This document shows positions 52,128 through 61,302 of a stretch of 64,000 nucleotides of DNA, in pieces (positions within the stretch are counted from its first letter, which is position 1; every line of letters begins with the position of its first letter). The translations under genes were made by a program, and so were the position numbers. The notes under the pieces are model-generated. The model saw only the letters and a list, made by a program, of their open reading frames with translations, ran no database searches and was not told the origin of the DNA. The stretch covers positions 136,212-200,211 of the forward strand of contig NZ_DBMV01000041.1 of the NCBI RefSeq assembly GCF_002298975.1, given 5' to 3'. This stretch comes from Ralstonia sp. UBA689. Its GTDB lineage: Bacteria; Pseudomonadota; Gammaproteobacteria; Burkholderiales; Burkholderiaceae.

Positions 52128-52207
52128 TCTTTTTTTGTGCCGACCCTGCGAGCAAGTCGGGCAAAGGCATCCGGCGCCATCGCCGGCCCTGCGCTACACT
52201 CGCGAGC

Positions 52208-52897
52208 ATGATTCCGATTGACATCGTCGAGCGCGGTTTTCAGGACTACGCCGCCTGCTTCGACGCCATGCAGGCCTTCACCGCCCAGCGCGGCCCCGAC
52301 ACCCCCGACACGATCTGGCTGGTCGAACACCCGCCGGTGTTCACGCTCGGGCTGGCCGGCGACCCGGCGCATCTGTTGGCGCCCGGCAACATCCCTTTGG
52401 TGAAGGTCGACCGTGGCGGGCAGATCACCTACCACGGCCCCGGTCAAGTCGTTGCCTACCTTTTGCTCGATCTGCGCAGGCGCGGGCTGTTCGTGAAGGC
52501 GCTGGTCGATGCCATCGAGGCGGCCGTCATCGAGACGCTCGCCACGTATAATGTCGCCTCCGAACGCAAGGCTGGCGCCCCCGGCATCTATCTGTCGGGC
52601 GGGCCGCATCAAGGCGCCAAGATTGCCGCGCTGGGGCTGAAGATTCGTAACGGCTGCAGCTACCACGGCGTGAGCCTGAACTTGGCGATGGACCTGTCGC
52701 CCTTCACGCAGATCAATCCGTGTGGCTATGTCGGCCTGGAAACCGTCGACATGGTGACCGCTGGCGCCCGCGATGCCTCCGGGCGCACTGTCGCCGCGAG
52801 CGACTGGCAGTGCATTTCGCGCGAGCTGGCCGATGCGCTGGTCGCCCAATTGCAACAACGCGCGCAAGCGCAACCCGCCCAAGCCGCTACCGCGTAG
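52208..52897 (+). CDS. lipB: Octanoyltransferase LipB
   Basis: A 229-residue enzyme that moves octanoyl from acyl carrier protein to lipoyl domains. The family signature VDRGGQITYHGPGQVVAYLL is at about 67-86; catalytic Lys138 is in HQGAKIAALG and the nucleophile Cys172 in INPCGYVGLETV. It is 61 bp upstream of lipA, which inserts the two sulfurs to complete lipoate. Confidence 0.97.
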   Translation: MIPIDIVERGFQDYAACFDAMQAFTAQRGPDTPDTIWLVEHPPVFTLGLAGDPAHLLAPGNIPLVKVDRGGQITYHGPGQVVAYLLLDLRRRGLFVKALVDAIEAAVIETLATYNVASERKAGAPGIYLSGGPHQGAKIAALGLKIRNGCSYHGVSLNLAMDLSPFTQINPCGYVGLETVDMVTAGARDASGRTVAASDWQCISRELADALVAQLQQRAQAQPAQAATA

Positions 52898-52958
52898 CGA
52901 CCGGCCCGCAGTAGGCAGTACCGAAAAGCGTGCGTCACAAGCGCACGCGGAGAACACG

Positions 52959-53960
52959 ATGACCGATTCCGCCACCGGCGCCACCGAAAGCGCCGCCACC
53001 TCCGCCCCGTCGAACAAGCCGTACGACGCCACGGCCAAGCAGAAGTCGCTCGATAAGACGGCGCGCATTCCCATTAAGATCGTGCCGGCCGAGAAGCTCA
53101 AGAAGCCGGATTGGATTCGCGTCAAGGCCGCCACCGGCAATTCGCGCTTCTACGAGATCAAGGACATCCTGCGCGCCAACAACCTCGTGACGGTGTGCGA
53201 AGAGGCAAGCTGCCCGAACATCGGCGAGTGCTTTGGCAAGGGCACGGCCACGTTCATGATCATGGGCGACAAGTGCACGCGCCGTTGCCCGTTCTGCGAC
53301 GTCGGCCATGGCCGCCCGGACCCGCTCGACGTGAACGAGCCGGAGAACCTGGCCAAGACCATCGCCCAACTCAAGCTCAACTACGTCGTCATCACGAGCG
53401 TCGACCGCGACGACCTGCGTGACGGCGGCGCCCAGCATTACGTCGATTGCATCTCGCGTACGCGCGCCCTGTCGCCGGCCACGCGCATCGAAGTGCTGGT
53501 GCCGGACTTCCGCGGCCGCCTGGAGAAGGCGCTGGACATCCTGCAAGAATGCCCGCCGGACGTGATGAACCACAACCTGGAAACCGTGCCGCGACTGTAT
53601 AAGCAAGCCCGTCCGGGCGCGGACTACGCGCACTCTCTGAAGCTGCTGAAGGATTTCAAGGCCCGCAACCCGAACGTGCCGACCAAGTCCGGCTTGATGG
53701 TCGGCCTGGGCGAAACCGACGAAGAAATCCTCGAAGTCATGCGCGACATGCGCGAGCACGACATCGACATGCTGACCATCGGCCAGTATCTCGCCCCGTC
53801 GGGCCACCATCTGCCGGTACTGCGCTACGTGCACCCGGACACCTTCAAGATGTTCGAGGAGAAGGCCTACGAGATGGGCTTTACGCACGCCGCCGTGGGC
53901 GCCATGGTGCGCAGTTCGTACCACGCCGATCAGCAGGCGCACGAAGCCGGCGTCGTCTAA
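52959..53960 (+). CDS. lipA: Lipoyl synthase LipA
   Basis: A 333-residue radical-SAM enzyme. Auxiliary-cluster cysteines are Cys80, Cys85 and Cys91 (VCEEASCPNIGECF) and the radical-SAM CxxxCxxC is Cys106, Cys110, Cys113 (CTRRCPFCDVGHG). The C-terminal serine region RSSYHAD is intact. It uses the auxiliary [4Fe-4S] cluster as the sulfur source. The ATG at 52959 follows GGAG. A strong terminator follows. Confidence 0.97.
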   Translation: MTDSATGATESAATSAPSNKPYDATAKQKSLDKTARIPIKIVPAEKLKKPDWIRVKAATGNSRFYEIKDILRANNLVTVCEEASCPNIGECFGKGTATFMIMGDKCTRRCPFCDVGHGRPDPLDVNEPENLAKTIAQLKLNYVVITSVDRDDLRDGGAQHYVDCISRTRALSPATRIEVLVPDFRGRLEKALDILQECPPDVMNHNLETVPRLYKQARPGADYAHSLKLLKDFKARNPNVPTKSGLMVGLGETDEEILEVMRDMREHDIDMLTIGQYLAPSGHHLPVLRYVHPDTFKMFEEKAYEMGFTHAAVGAMVRSSYHADQQAHEAGVV

Positions 53961-53990
53961 TCACCGCACCGCGCGGCAGTCGCGCAAACA

Positions 53991-54024
53991 AAAAGGGCCT
54001 TGGATTGAACCCCAAGGCCCTTTT
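53991..54024. terminator. Bidirectional terminator between lipA and the repeat-protein gene
   Basis: A 13-bp stem AAAAGGGCCTTGG / CCAAGGCCCTTTT around an 8-base loop. It serves both converging genes. Confidence 0.9.
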
Positions 54025-54041
54025 GCTTTGGTGAGGCCGGA

Positions 54042-54503
54042 TCAGGCGCGCGAAGCAGCGTCGTTCGGATAGGAGGTATCGCCGTTCCACGACAGATAAC
54101 CGTAGGTGTCAGCCTGGCGGTCAGTGCCTTGCGTGTACGGATCGAACTTGGCGGCAGCGCCATCGGTGTACGGATCTGCCTTGGCCAGCGCGCCTTGGGT
54201 GAACGGATCAGCCTTGCCGACGGCACCCTGGGTGTACGGGTCGAAGCGATCGTTCTTCCACGAGAGGTAGCCGTAGGTATCGGCCTGACGATCAGCGCCT
54301 TGCGTATAGACGTCGAACTTGGCGGCGGCGCCTTGTGTGTACGGATCGGTCTTGGCGACAGCACCTTGCGTGTATGGATCAGCGTTTGCGTGGACGGCAG
54401 CGGCGGCCGGATGGGCCGACAGCAGTGCGGCAGAGGCCGAAACGGTGGCCACCAAGGCCAGCAGGGTGCGACGGGAAAAAGCGGTAGCGAGACGGGTGTT
54501 CAT
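54042..54503 (-). CDS. Exported DPYTQG-repeat protein, unknown function
   Basis: A 153-residue protein I do not recognise. A signal peptide with SRRTLLALVATVSA (about 10-23) has the twin-arginine look of a Tat signal; it ends near the AAAAVHA site (residue 39). The mature part is seven copies of an 11-residue unit D-P-[YF]-T-[QD]-G-A-x-x-K-x, in two blocks each closed by a DRQADTYGYLSW module (about 71-82 and 131-142). It has no cysteine. It lies alone between lipA and an MDR gene. Confidence 0.75.
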   Translation of the reverse strand: MNTRLATAFSRRTLLALVATVSASAALLSAHPAAAAVHANADPYTQGAVAKTDPYTQGAAAKFDVYTQGADRQADTYGYLSWKNDRFDPYTQGAVGKADPFTQGALAKADPYTDGAAAKFDPYTQGTDRQADTYGYLSWNGDTSYPNDAASRA

Positions 54504-54628
54504 GATCGGCTCCTTATTTGCCTGGATGTTCGGTTGCGCTCAGTTCGTTGCGCTTGAGATCAGAATAGATCGTTGCCAGCAATGGATAAATTACCAATCA
54601 AAGAAAATACTGTTCCCAAAACACAAAC

Positions 54629-54668
54629 AATATGCCGCCACACTCTCTGCTGGGCGGCGGCATATTGC
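54629..54668 (-). terminator. Terminator after the MDR gene
   Basis: A 12-bp stem CAATATGCCGCC / GGCGGCATATTG with a 16-base loop lies directly after the MDR stop; the minus strand continues with TTTGTGTTTT. Confidence 0.7.
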
Positions 54669-54669
54669 G

Positions 54670-55659
54670 TCACACCGTTACGACGATCTTGCCGAACTGT
54701 TGGTTGGATTCCAGATAGCGGTGCGCGTCAACGATCTGTTCCAGCGGGAAGACGCGATCAATGACCGGCTTGAGCGCGCCCGAGGCCAGCCCATCGAGAA
54801 TGAAGCGCTTGGCGGCGGCGAGCTTGGCCGGATCGCGCACCACACGCTGGTAGGTGTAACCGTGCACGCTCAACCGCTTGGCCAACGCCGGAAACAGCGG
54901 GAATGCGGTCGGCTCGGTACTCAGTGCGCCGTACTCAATCACCGTCCCATCGTCTGACAGCGCGTCAGCCAGCAGCGGCAGCATTGAGCCGGCGATCGGG
55001 TCGAAGGCCACACGGGCGCCCTTGCCGTGAGTGGTATCCAGCACGCGGGCAACCAGGTCTTCGTCCTGTGTAACGATCACGTGGTCCGCCCCGGCCTCGC
55101 GCAAGGCCTGCGCCTTGTCGTTGGTGCGCGTGGTGGCAATGGCGGTCGCGCCCACCATGCGCGCGACCTGGATCGCCGCCAGCCCGACGCTGCTGGACGC
55201 AGCGGTGATAACGACGGCATCGCCGTGCCTCAGCTTGGCGAGGTCGATCAACGCCCCCCACACCGTCACGTACTGCATCCATAGCGCCGCCGCTTCAGTC
55301 CAGCCGAGCGACTCCGGGTGTTTGACCACCACCTCGGCCGGCACCGTGGCCACTTCTCCATACATGCCCCAGCGGGTGATCGACAGCGGCGGCACCACAC
55401 TCACCGCATCACCGACCGCCAAACCCGTCACACCCTCGCCAATGGCGCTGACAACGCCTGCGGCCTCGTAGCCCAGCCGCGCCGGAAACACGGGCGACTC
55501 CAAATATTGGCCCGAACGGAACATCGATTCGGCCCGGTTCAGGCCAATCGCCTTGACCTGCAGGGTGATCTCACCCGGCCCCGGCGGCGCTACTTCAATG
55601 TCGTCAAAGCGCAGCACTTCCGGGCCACCGGTTTGGTGAATGCGTACAACACGTGCCAT
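54670..55659 (-). CDS. Medium-chain dehydrogenase/reductase, quinone-reductase type
   Basis: A 329-residue zinc-less MDR protein. The cofactor loop is ITAASSSVGLAAIQVA (about 151-166), an AATSG-like variant of the usual GxGxxG motif, and a DPIAGSMLPLLADAL segment follows. The catalytic zinc ligands of alcohol dehydrogenases are not seen, so it is likely an NADPH-dependent quinone or enone reductase. The ATG at 55659 is chosen by family alignment. Divergent from a LysR gene, its probable regulator. Confidence 0.85.
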   Translation of the reverse strand: MARVVRIHQTGGPEVLRFDDIEVAPPGPGEITLQVKAIGLNRAESMFRSGQYLESPVFPARLGYEAAGVVSAIGEGVTGLAVGDAVSVVPPLSITRWGMYGEVATVPAEVVVKHPESLGWTEAAALWMQYVTVWGALIDLAKLRHGDAVVITAASSSVGLAAIQVARMVGATAIATTRTNDKAQALREAGADHVIVTQDEDLVARVLDTTHGKGARVAFDPIAGSMLPLLADALSDDGTVIEYGALSTEPTAFPLFPALAKRLSVHGYTYQRVVRDPAKLAAAKRFILDGLASGALKPVIDRVFPLEQIVDAHRYLESNQQFGKIVVTV

Positions 55660-55692
55660 GTTGGCTCTCCGTGGAAACAATCGAGCCCTGAC

Positions 55693-55698
55693 TATAAT
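55693..55698 (+). promoter_or_regulatory. Perfect -10 word in the MDR/LysR divergent region
   Basis: TATAAT at 55693-55698 (and overlapping TATAGT on the minus strand) could be the -10 of either divergent gene. No good -35 is visible at 17 bases on the plus side. A GAAAC-N5-GTTTC dyad at 55742-55756 lies right before the LysR start. Confidence 0.35.
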
Positions 55699-55761
55699 TA
55701 GCACCAATTCAGAGATAAACTACGACCTAAAACCATCTATTGAAACGATTGGTTTCGAATA

Positions 55762-56652
55762 ATGGATCGACTTACCAGCATGGCCGTCTTCGTCAAAGCT
55801 GCCGAAACGGGTTCGTTTGCATCGGCCGGCGTGGCGCTCGGGCTGTCTTCACAGATGGTCGGCAAGCACGTGCGCTTTCTGGAAGCGCACTACGGCATGC
55901 GGCTCATCAACCGCACCACACGCCGCCAAAGCCTGACCGAGGCCGGCCGCGCCTTCTACGAGCGCAGCCGCGCCGTGCTGGCCGAAGCCGACGCCGTGGA
56001 CGCGCTGGCCGCTAACCTGCAGGCCGAGCCGCGCGGCACACTGCGTGTCAATGCGCCAATCAGCTTCGGCGTGCATTGCCTGGTGCCAATGCTGGCGTCG
56101 TACCTGCGCGCGTATCCCGAGGTGCAGGTCGACCTGACATTGTCCGACCGCATCGTCGATGTGGTTGACGAAGGCTACGACGCGGTGATCCGCATCGCGC
56201 CGCTAGCCGATTCTGGGCTGATTGCGCGCGAGCTCTCGCCGTATCGGCTGGTGGTCTGCGCCTCGCCAGCCTACTTGGCGGGGCACGGCACACCGGAGCA
56301 CCCCGCAGATCTCGAAAACCACCAGTGCCTGAGCTTCGCCTACTGGGCACAGCCAACGGCGCTGGATTGGGAGTTCTCGAACGCGCAGGGTCAGACCATC
56401 GTGCGGGTCAAGAGTCGCCTCTCGATCAACAACGGTGCGGGATTGCGCATGGCCGCGCTGGAAGGGCTGGGCATCATCCTGCAACCGCTCGAACTGGTGC
56501 AGGACGACCTGGCCTCCGGCCGGCTGGTGCAACTCCTGTCGGACTACGAAGCGCCCTCCCGGCCGATCCATCTGCTCTACTCGCCAGACCGGCGGCCGAC
56601 GCCCAAGCTACGCAGCTTCGTCGATCACGTCGTCGCGGCGTTCGGCAAATAG
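55762..56652 (+). CDS. LysR family transcriptional regulator
   Basis: A 296-residue regulator. The N-terminal helix-turn-helix is FVKAAETGSFASAGVALGLSSQMVGKHVRFLEAHYGMRLINRTTRR (about 9-54), followed by the effector domain. It is close to the DsdC/CrgA-like group of LysR proteins that control oxidoreductase genes. It is divergent from the MDR gene, a 102-bp gap apart, and probably controls it. A short terminator follows. Confidence 0.92.
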   Translation: MDRLTSMAVFVKAAETGSFASAGVALGLSSQMVGKHVRFLEAHYGMRLINRTTRRQSLTEAGRAFYERSRAVLAEADAVDALAANLQAEPRGTLRVNAPISFGVHCLVPMLASYLRAYPEVQVDLTLSDRIVDVVDEGYDAVIRIAPLADSGLIARELSPYRLVVCASPAYLAGHGTPEHPADLENHQCLSFAYWAQPTALDWEFSNAQGQTIVRVKSRLSINNGAGLRMAALEGLGIILQPLELVQDDLASGRLVQLLSDYEAPSRPIHLLYSPDRRPTPKLRSFVDHVVAAFGK

Positions 56653-56663
56653 CCAGCCCCCCA

Positions 56664-56694
56664 AAAAAAAGCCGCGCTCGAAAGCGCGGTTTTT
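56664..56694. terminator. Bidirectional terminator after the LysR gene
   Basis: CCGCGCT / AGCGCGG around CGAA with A-rich and T-rich flanks, between the converging LysR and CBU_0592-family genes. Confidence 0.75.
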
Positions 56695-56710
56695 GCTGTA
56701 CGGCACGAAC

Positions 56711-57013
56711 TTATTGCTGCGCCGGCTGCCCCGGGCGCGGCCCGCCGAGGTTATCGACCACCTGCCGCCCCGCCTGCTTATTCTTCCACCAGCCCATCAG
56801 CGTCAATCCGAGCCAGAAGAACTGCGTCAGGAACGAGGCCAGGTTGAACGCACCCATCAGCGAAATCAGGATGCAGATCGGTCCGACCAGATTGAGGCGA
56901 ACGGCAAACGGGCCGGTCGGCGGTTTGTGCAGGACCTGCACGCCAAAGTGGGCGGTGACATAAGCGGCGACGCCGACCAGACCGACAACGTCGGTAAAAC
57001 CCAGGGAGGCCAT
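56711..57013 (-). CDS. CBU_0592-family small membrane protein
   Basis: A 100-residue protein with three hydrophobic segments (VVGLVGVAAYVTAHFGVQVL, FAVRLNLVGPICILISLMG and FWLGLTLMGWW). This is the layout of the CBU_0592-like membrane proteins. It lies 66 bp downstream of the second TorF gene on the same strand and may be co-transcribed. Function unknown. Confidence 0.75.
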   Translation of the reverse strand: MASLGFTDVVGLVGVAAYVTAHFGVQVLHKPPTGPFAVRLNLVGPICILISLMGAFNLASFLTQFFWLGLTLMGWWKNKQAGRQVVDNLGGPRPGQPAQQ

Positions 57014-57079
57014 GGTGTGTTGCTCTCAGAGCGAAGGTTGTGGAGAAAGGGTTGAAGGAAACACGCCACCGCCCACAGC

Positions 57080-57886
57080 TCAGTACATCGCCGTCAACTT
57101 GAGCGCGACCGTGCGCCTGCCAAGCGTCATGTGGTCGACCCCGTTGTGCACCGAGGGCTGGTTGGCGTAGCCAGGCGCGTCCGCACCGGTGAAGGCGGCG
57201 GACAGCGTCAGGAACTTGTTGATGGGGCGCGACAACTCCACGCGGTAATCGGTGAAGCTGAACGCGCTGTGGTTGCGCACGTGCTCATGGCCAATGTGCA
57301 GGCCGAGCGTGAAGTCGTTGGGCAGCGGCACGTCCCAGTTGGCCTCGGCATACGTTGAACCTCGGCTGCCTCTGTCGATGCCATCGGCCAGCGAATTGCC
57401 GTCAAAGCCGAAGTAGTTGGACAGCGATGTCCACAGCTTGACCGACACGCCACGCCAGCCGGCGCCGACCATCCACTCCGTATAGCCGTAGCCGGTAGCC
57501 GGGCCGCCCGCGAAAGCCTTGTCATAGCGCGCGCCGGGATACCAGTAGCGGTACAAACCGGTGGTCAGCTCGATGTCGTGCGCGGTCTTGGCGGCATAGC
57601 CCACGTAGGTGTCGATCTCCGCACGGCCGCCGGCGATGACGTGATCGCTCACCTGCGAACCCCATGCGCCGAGATACACGCCGCTCGGCATCGTGTAGTC
57701 GACGCCGGCTTGCAGCGCCGTCTTTCCCCATGTCTGTCGCAGGCCGCGCGATACGTATTGCGAAACGACCGACGCGTTGGCCGACCAGCGCCTCTCGTCA
57801 TTGGCCGGCACATTATCGGCAAACGCAGGTGCGGCAGCGCACGCCGCCGCACCACCCAGCATTGTCGCGACCCGCTGCCAGCGCAT
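57080..57886 (-). CDS. Second TorF-family putative porin
   Basis: A 268-residue outer-membrane protein: signal peptide (cut near residue 23, AAPAFA), then a beta-barrel starting SANASVVSQYVSRGLRQTWGK. It shares the TorF pattern with the porin at 33969-34787 but is only distantly alike. Its ATG overlaps the betA stop codon (TGATG), so translation is coupled and it probably takes part in uptake of the betA/betB substrate. Confidence 0.87.
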   Translation of the reverse strand: MRWQRVATMLGGAAACAAAPAFADNVPANDERRWSANASVVSQYVSRGLRQTWGKTALQAGVDYTMPSGVYLGAWGSQVSDHVIAGGRAEIDTYVGYAAKTAHDIELTTGLYRYWYPGARYDKAFAGGPATGYGYTEWMVGAGWRGVSVKLWTSLSNYFGFDGNSLADGIDRGSRGSTYAEANWDVPLPNDFTLGLHIGHEHVRNHSAFSFTDYRVELSRPINKFLTLSAAFTGADAPGYANQPSVHNGVDHMTLGRRTVALKLTAMY

Positions 57887-59607
57887 CAGGCCGTCACCAG
57901 TTCGTCGGCCACCAGCGCCTTGGCCGGCGCCTGCAGTGGCGACTTGCCCGCCACGTAGAACGGCGCATCCACGCGCGCGAGCGGCGCGGCGCCGCGAATG
58001 CGATCGGCAATCTTCTCGGCGATCATGATGGTCGGCGCGTTCAGGTTGCCGGTGACGATGCGCGGCATGATCGACGCATCGACCACGCGCAGGCCTTCCA
58101 GACCATGCACGCGGCCTTCGTTGTCGACCACGGCCATCAGATCGGAGGCATCGCCCATCTTGCAGGTGCAGGACGGGTGCAGCGCGGTCTCGGCGTGGCT
58201 GCGCACGAAGGCGTCGATCTCGGCATCGGTCTGCACGCCCGGGCCAGGGCTGATCTCACGGCCGCGATATTGATCGAACGCGCGCTGCGCGATGATGTCG
58301 CGTGTGATGCGCACGCCGGCGCGAAACTCGCGCCAGTCCACGTCATGCGCCATGTAGTTGAACAGAATGCGCGGCTTATCACGGGGGTCGCGCGAGGCGA
58401 GCTTCACGTGACCGGTGGACGGAGAGCGCATCGACCCGACGTGGCACTGGAAGCCGTGCATCTTCACCGGATTGCTGCCGTCGTAGTTCACCGCCAGCGG
58501 CAGGAAGTGGTACTGGATGTTTGGCCATTCGAAGCTGTCATCGCTGCGGATGAAGCCTCCCGCTTCGAAATGGTTGCTGGCGCCCGGGCCCGTGCCGTTC
58601 ATGTACCACTCCAGGCCGACCTTCGGCTTGTTGTACCAGAGCGTCGCCTCGTAGATCGACACCGGGCGGATGCACTCGTACTGGATATACATCTCCAGGT
58701 GGTCCTGCAGGTTCTCGCCGACGCCCGGCAGATGTGCCACCGAGTGGATGCCCATTGCGCGCAGCTCATCGGCATTGCCCACGCCCGAGCGCATCAGCAA
58801 CTGCGGCGAAGCAATGGCACCGCTGCTGACGATCACCTCCCGGCGCGCGCGCCAGGTCTCGCGGTTGCCATCCATCAGCGCCTCGACGCCAACGGCGCGC
58901 ATGCCGTCAAAGATCACGCGATCGGCCAGCACGCGCGGCAACACCGTCAGCGTGGAGCGCTGGCGCGCTGCGTCCAGGTACGCCAGCGAAGTGCTGCAGC
59001 GTCGGCCCTTGTCGGTGACAGTGCGGTCCATCGGCCCCAGGCCCTCCTGGCGATAGCCGTTCAGGTCATCCGTGGCGGGAACACCAGCCTGCTCGCCTGC
59101 CTCGATGAAGGCGTGGAACAGCAGGCTGTTGTCCTGTTTGGGCGTGGTGACGTGCAACGGGCCGGAATCGCCGTGCCAATCGTTGGCGCCCTTGTCGTAC
59201 GTTTCGGACTTGCGGAAGTACGGCAGGCAGTCGGCGTACGTCCAGTCATCCAACTGAAAATCGCTGGCCCAGCGCTCATAGTCCATCGCGTTGCCACGGA
59301 TGAAACACATGCCGTTGATGAGCGACGAACCGCCCAGGCCCTTGCCGCGCCCCTGTGACATGCGGCGATTGTTCATATGGGGCTCGGGTTCGGTCTCGTA
59401 GGCCCAGTTGTAGGTCGTGCCCTGCAGCGGATATGCCAGCGCGGCCGGCATCTGCGTGCGGAAATCCCAACGATGGTCGGGGCCGCCGGCTTCGAGCAGC
59501 AGCACGGTCACGTCCGGGTCTTCGGTCAGGCGCGCAGCCAGCACGCAGCCGGCCGAGCCCGCGCCCACGATGATGTAGTCATATTCCTGTGCGGTAGTCG
59601 TCGTCAA
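57886..59607 (-). CDS. betA: Choline dehydrogenase BetA
   Basis: A 573-residue FAD-dependent GMC oxidoreductase that oxidises choline to betaine aldehyde. The dinucleotide loop is YDYIIVGAGSAGCVLAARLTE at the N-terminus; the GMC signature GRGKGLGGSSLINGM and the C-terminal HPSCTCKMG active-site motif are present. I place the start at TTG 59607 because GGAGG stands seven bases before it and homology begins there; the upstream frame looks non-coding. It is between betB and a TorF porin. Confidence 0.92.
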   Translation of the reverse strand: MTTTTAQEYDYIIVGAGSAGCVLAARLTEDPDVTVLLLEAGGPDHRWDFRTQMPAALAYPLQGTTYNWAYETEPEPHMNNRRMSQGRGKGLGGSSLINGMCFIRGNAMDYERWASDFQLDDWTYADCLPYFRKSETYDKGANDWHGDSGPLHVTTPKQDNSLLFHAFIEAGEQAGVPATDDLNGYRQEGLGPMDRTVTDKGRRCSTSLAYLDAARQRSTLTVLPRVLADRVIFDGMRAVGVEALMDGNRETWRARREVIVSSGAIASPQLLMRSGVGNADELRAMGIHSVAHLPGVGENLQDHLEMYIQYECIRPVSIYEATLWYNKPKVGLEWYMNGTGPGASNHFEAGGFIRSDDSFEWPNIQYHFLPLAVNYDGSNPVKMHGFQCHVGSMRSPSTGHVKLASRDPRDKPRILFNYMAHDVDWREFRAGVRITRDIIAQRAFDQYRGREISPGPGVQTDAEIDAFVRSHAETALHPSCTCKMGDASDLMAVVDNEGRVHGLEGLRVVDASIMPRIVTGNLNAPTIMIAEKIADRIRGAAPLARVDAPFYVAGKSPLQAPAKALVADELVTA

Positions 59608-59623
59608 AACTTGCCCTCCGTGT

Positions 59624-61147
59624 TTACTCAGCGTCGGTGCCAAACCAGCCCATCGGGCACGGCGCGAGGTTGATGTAGCTGTGCTTGAGTTCGGTGTACT
59701 CGTCCAGGCCGCCTCGGCCGAGTTCGCGGCCGATGCCGCTGGCCTTGTAGCCGCCCCACGGCGCCTCGGGAAAGTACGGGTGGTAGTCGTTGGCCCACAC
59801 GGTGCCAAAGCGCAGTGCGCGCGAGACGCGGTTGGCGCGGTCCAGATCGCGCGTCCAGACGGCGCCGGCGAGGCCGAACGGCGTGTTGTTGGCGCGGCGC
59901 ACGGCGTCTTCTTCCGTGCTGAAGCGCTCGACGGTGAGCGCCGGGCCGAAGATCTCTTCCGTGGCGATCTTCATGTCGTCGCGCACGTCGGTCAGCACTG
60001 TTGGCTCCAACCAGAAGCCGCGCTCAAATGCCTTGCCCTCCGGCGCCTTGCCGCCGCAGCGCAGCACCGCGCCTTCCTGCACGCCGGCCGCGACCATGTT
60101 GATGATCTTCTGACGCTGGAAGGCCGACTGCACCGGGCCCATTTGCGTGCCTTCAGCAAAGCCATTGCCCAGGCGGATGCGTTTGACGCGCTCGACCAGC
60201 GCGTCGACAAAGCGGTCATGGATGCCGTCTTGCAGCATCAGGCGCGAGCCGGCCGAACACACCTGGCCGGCATGGAAGAACGCGGCGTTAAGTGCGTAGT
60301 CGACAGCGGCATCGAAATCCGCGTCATCAAAGATAATGTTCGGGTTCTTGCCACCCAGTTCCAGGCCGATCTTCTTGAAGTTGCCGACGGCTGCGCTCAT
60401 GACGGCCGCACCCGCCACTGCGCCGCCCGTGAACGAGACGAGATCCACGTCCAGGTTGCGCGACAGCTCGGCCCCCGCTTCGCCGGCACCGGTGACCAGG
60501 TTGAACACGCCAGCCGGCAAACCGACTTCGATCAGCAGCTCAGTAAAGCGGTGCGTGGTCAACGGCGTCATGTTGCTCGGCTTGATGATGACCGTGTTGC
60601 CCGCGCCCAGCGCCGGGGCGATCTTCCACGCGGCCTGCAGCAGCGGGTAGTTCCACGGCGTGATCAGGCCGCATACGCCCACCGGCTCGCGCAGCGTCCG
60701 GCTGATGACGTGCGACGGGGCCTCGTTGATGAGGCCCGACTCGGTGGCCACGAGCCCCGCGAAGTAACGGAACGTGGCGGCGATGCCGTCCATATCCCAA
60801 CGGCTTTCGATGATCGTCTTGCCCGTGTTTAGCGATTCGAGCGTGGCGAGGTTCTCGGCATCGGCGTCGATGGCGTCAGCAATGCGGTTGAGCAGACGGG
60901 CGCGCTCGCGCGTGCCGGTTTGGCGCCATGGGCCTTCGTTGAAGGCACGGCGGGCCGCGGCGATGGCGCGCTGTGCATCGGCCACGGACGCGTCGGCGGC
61001 CTGCGTCAGGATGTTCTCGGTGGCGGGATCAACGATGTCGCGGTACACGCCGCCTTCGGGCTGCACCCACTGGCCGTCGATATACAGATCTAGACGGGGC
61101 GCCAGCGTGGTGGCACGGAAATCGGTGGAAAGAGAAGCTTGCGTCAT
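59624..61147 (-). CDS. betB: Betaine aldehyde dehydrogenase BetB
   Basis: A 507-residue NAD(P)+ aldehyde dehydrogenase making glycine betaine. Catalytic residues are the cysteine in FHAGQVCSAGSRLML and the glutamate in IGLELGGKNPNI; the FGPALTVERF and NNTPFGLAGAVWTRDL segments are typical. It is the first gene of the betB-betA-porin set. No betI or choline transporter gene lies next to it. Some related ALDHs use other substrates, so choline is likely but not certain. Confidence 0.9.
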   Translation of the reverse strand: MTQASLSTDFRATTLAPRLDLYIDGQWVQPEGGVYRDIVDPATENILTQAADASVADAQRAIAAARRAFNEGPWRQTGTRERARLLNRIADAIDADAENLATLESLNTGKTIIESRWDMDGIAATFRYFAGLVATESGLINEAPSHVISRTLREPVGVCGLITPWNYPLLQAAWKIAPALGAGNTVIIKPSNMTPLTTHRFTELLIEVGLPAGVFNLVTGAGEAGAELSRNLDVDLVSFTGGAVAGAAVMSAAVGNFKKIGLELGGKNPNIIFDDADFDAAVDYALNAAFFHAGQVCSAGSRLMLQDGIHDRFVDALVERVKRIRLGNGFAEGTQMGPVQSAFQRQKIINMVAAGVQEGAVLRCGGKAPEGKAFERGFWLEPTVLTDVRDDMKIATEEIFGPALTVERFSTEEDAVRRANNTPFGLAGAVWTRDLDRANRVSRALRFGTVWANDYHPYFPEAPWGGYKASGIGRELGRGGLDEYTELKHSYINLAPCPMGWFGTDAE

Positions 61148-61302
61148 ATCCTGGACCGGTTGATGGCTGGCGCACAAAGAAGACGGCGCCCGAAATGCCG
61201 ACACCATAAGCGCCTTCGCAGGCGTCACTCGGTGCGGCGACTTAGAAATTCACTGTAGGTGTCGTTATTTACCTTTGGAGAATTATGGACTAGTCTAGGA
61301 AA

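Noticed and set aside
57664..59358. Open frame of 564 codons on the plus strand
   Set aside because: Antisense to betA and the TorF porin, which have clear family motifs; no homologous features in this frame.
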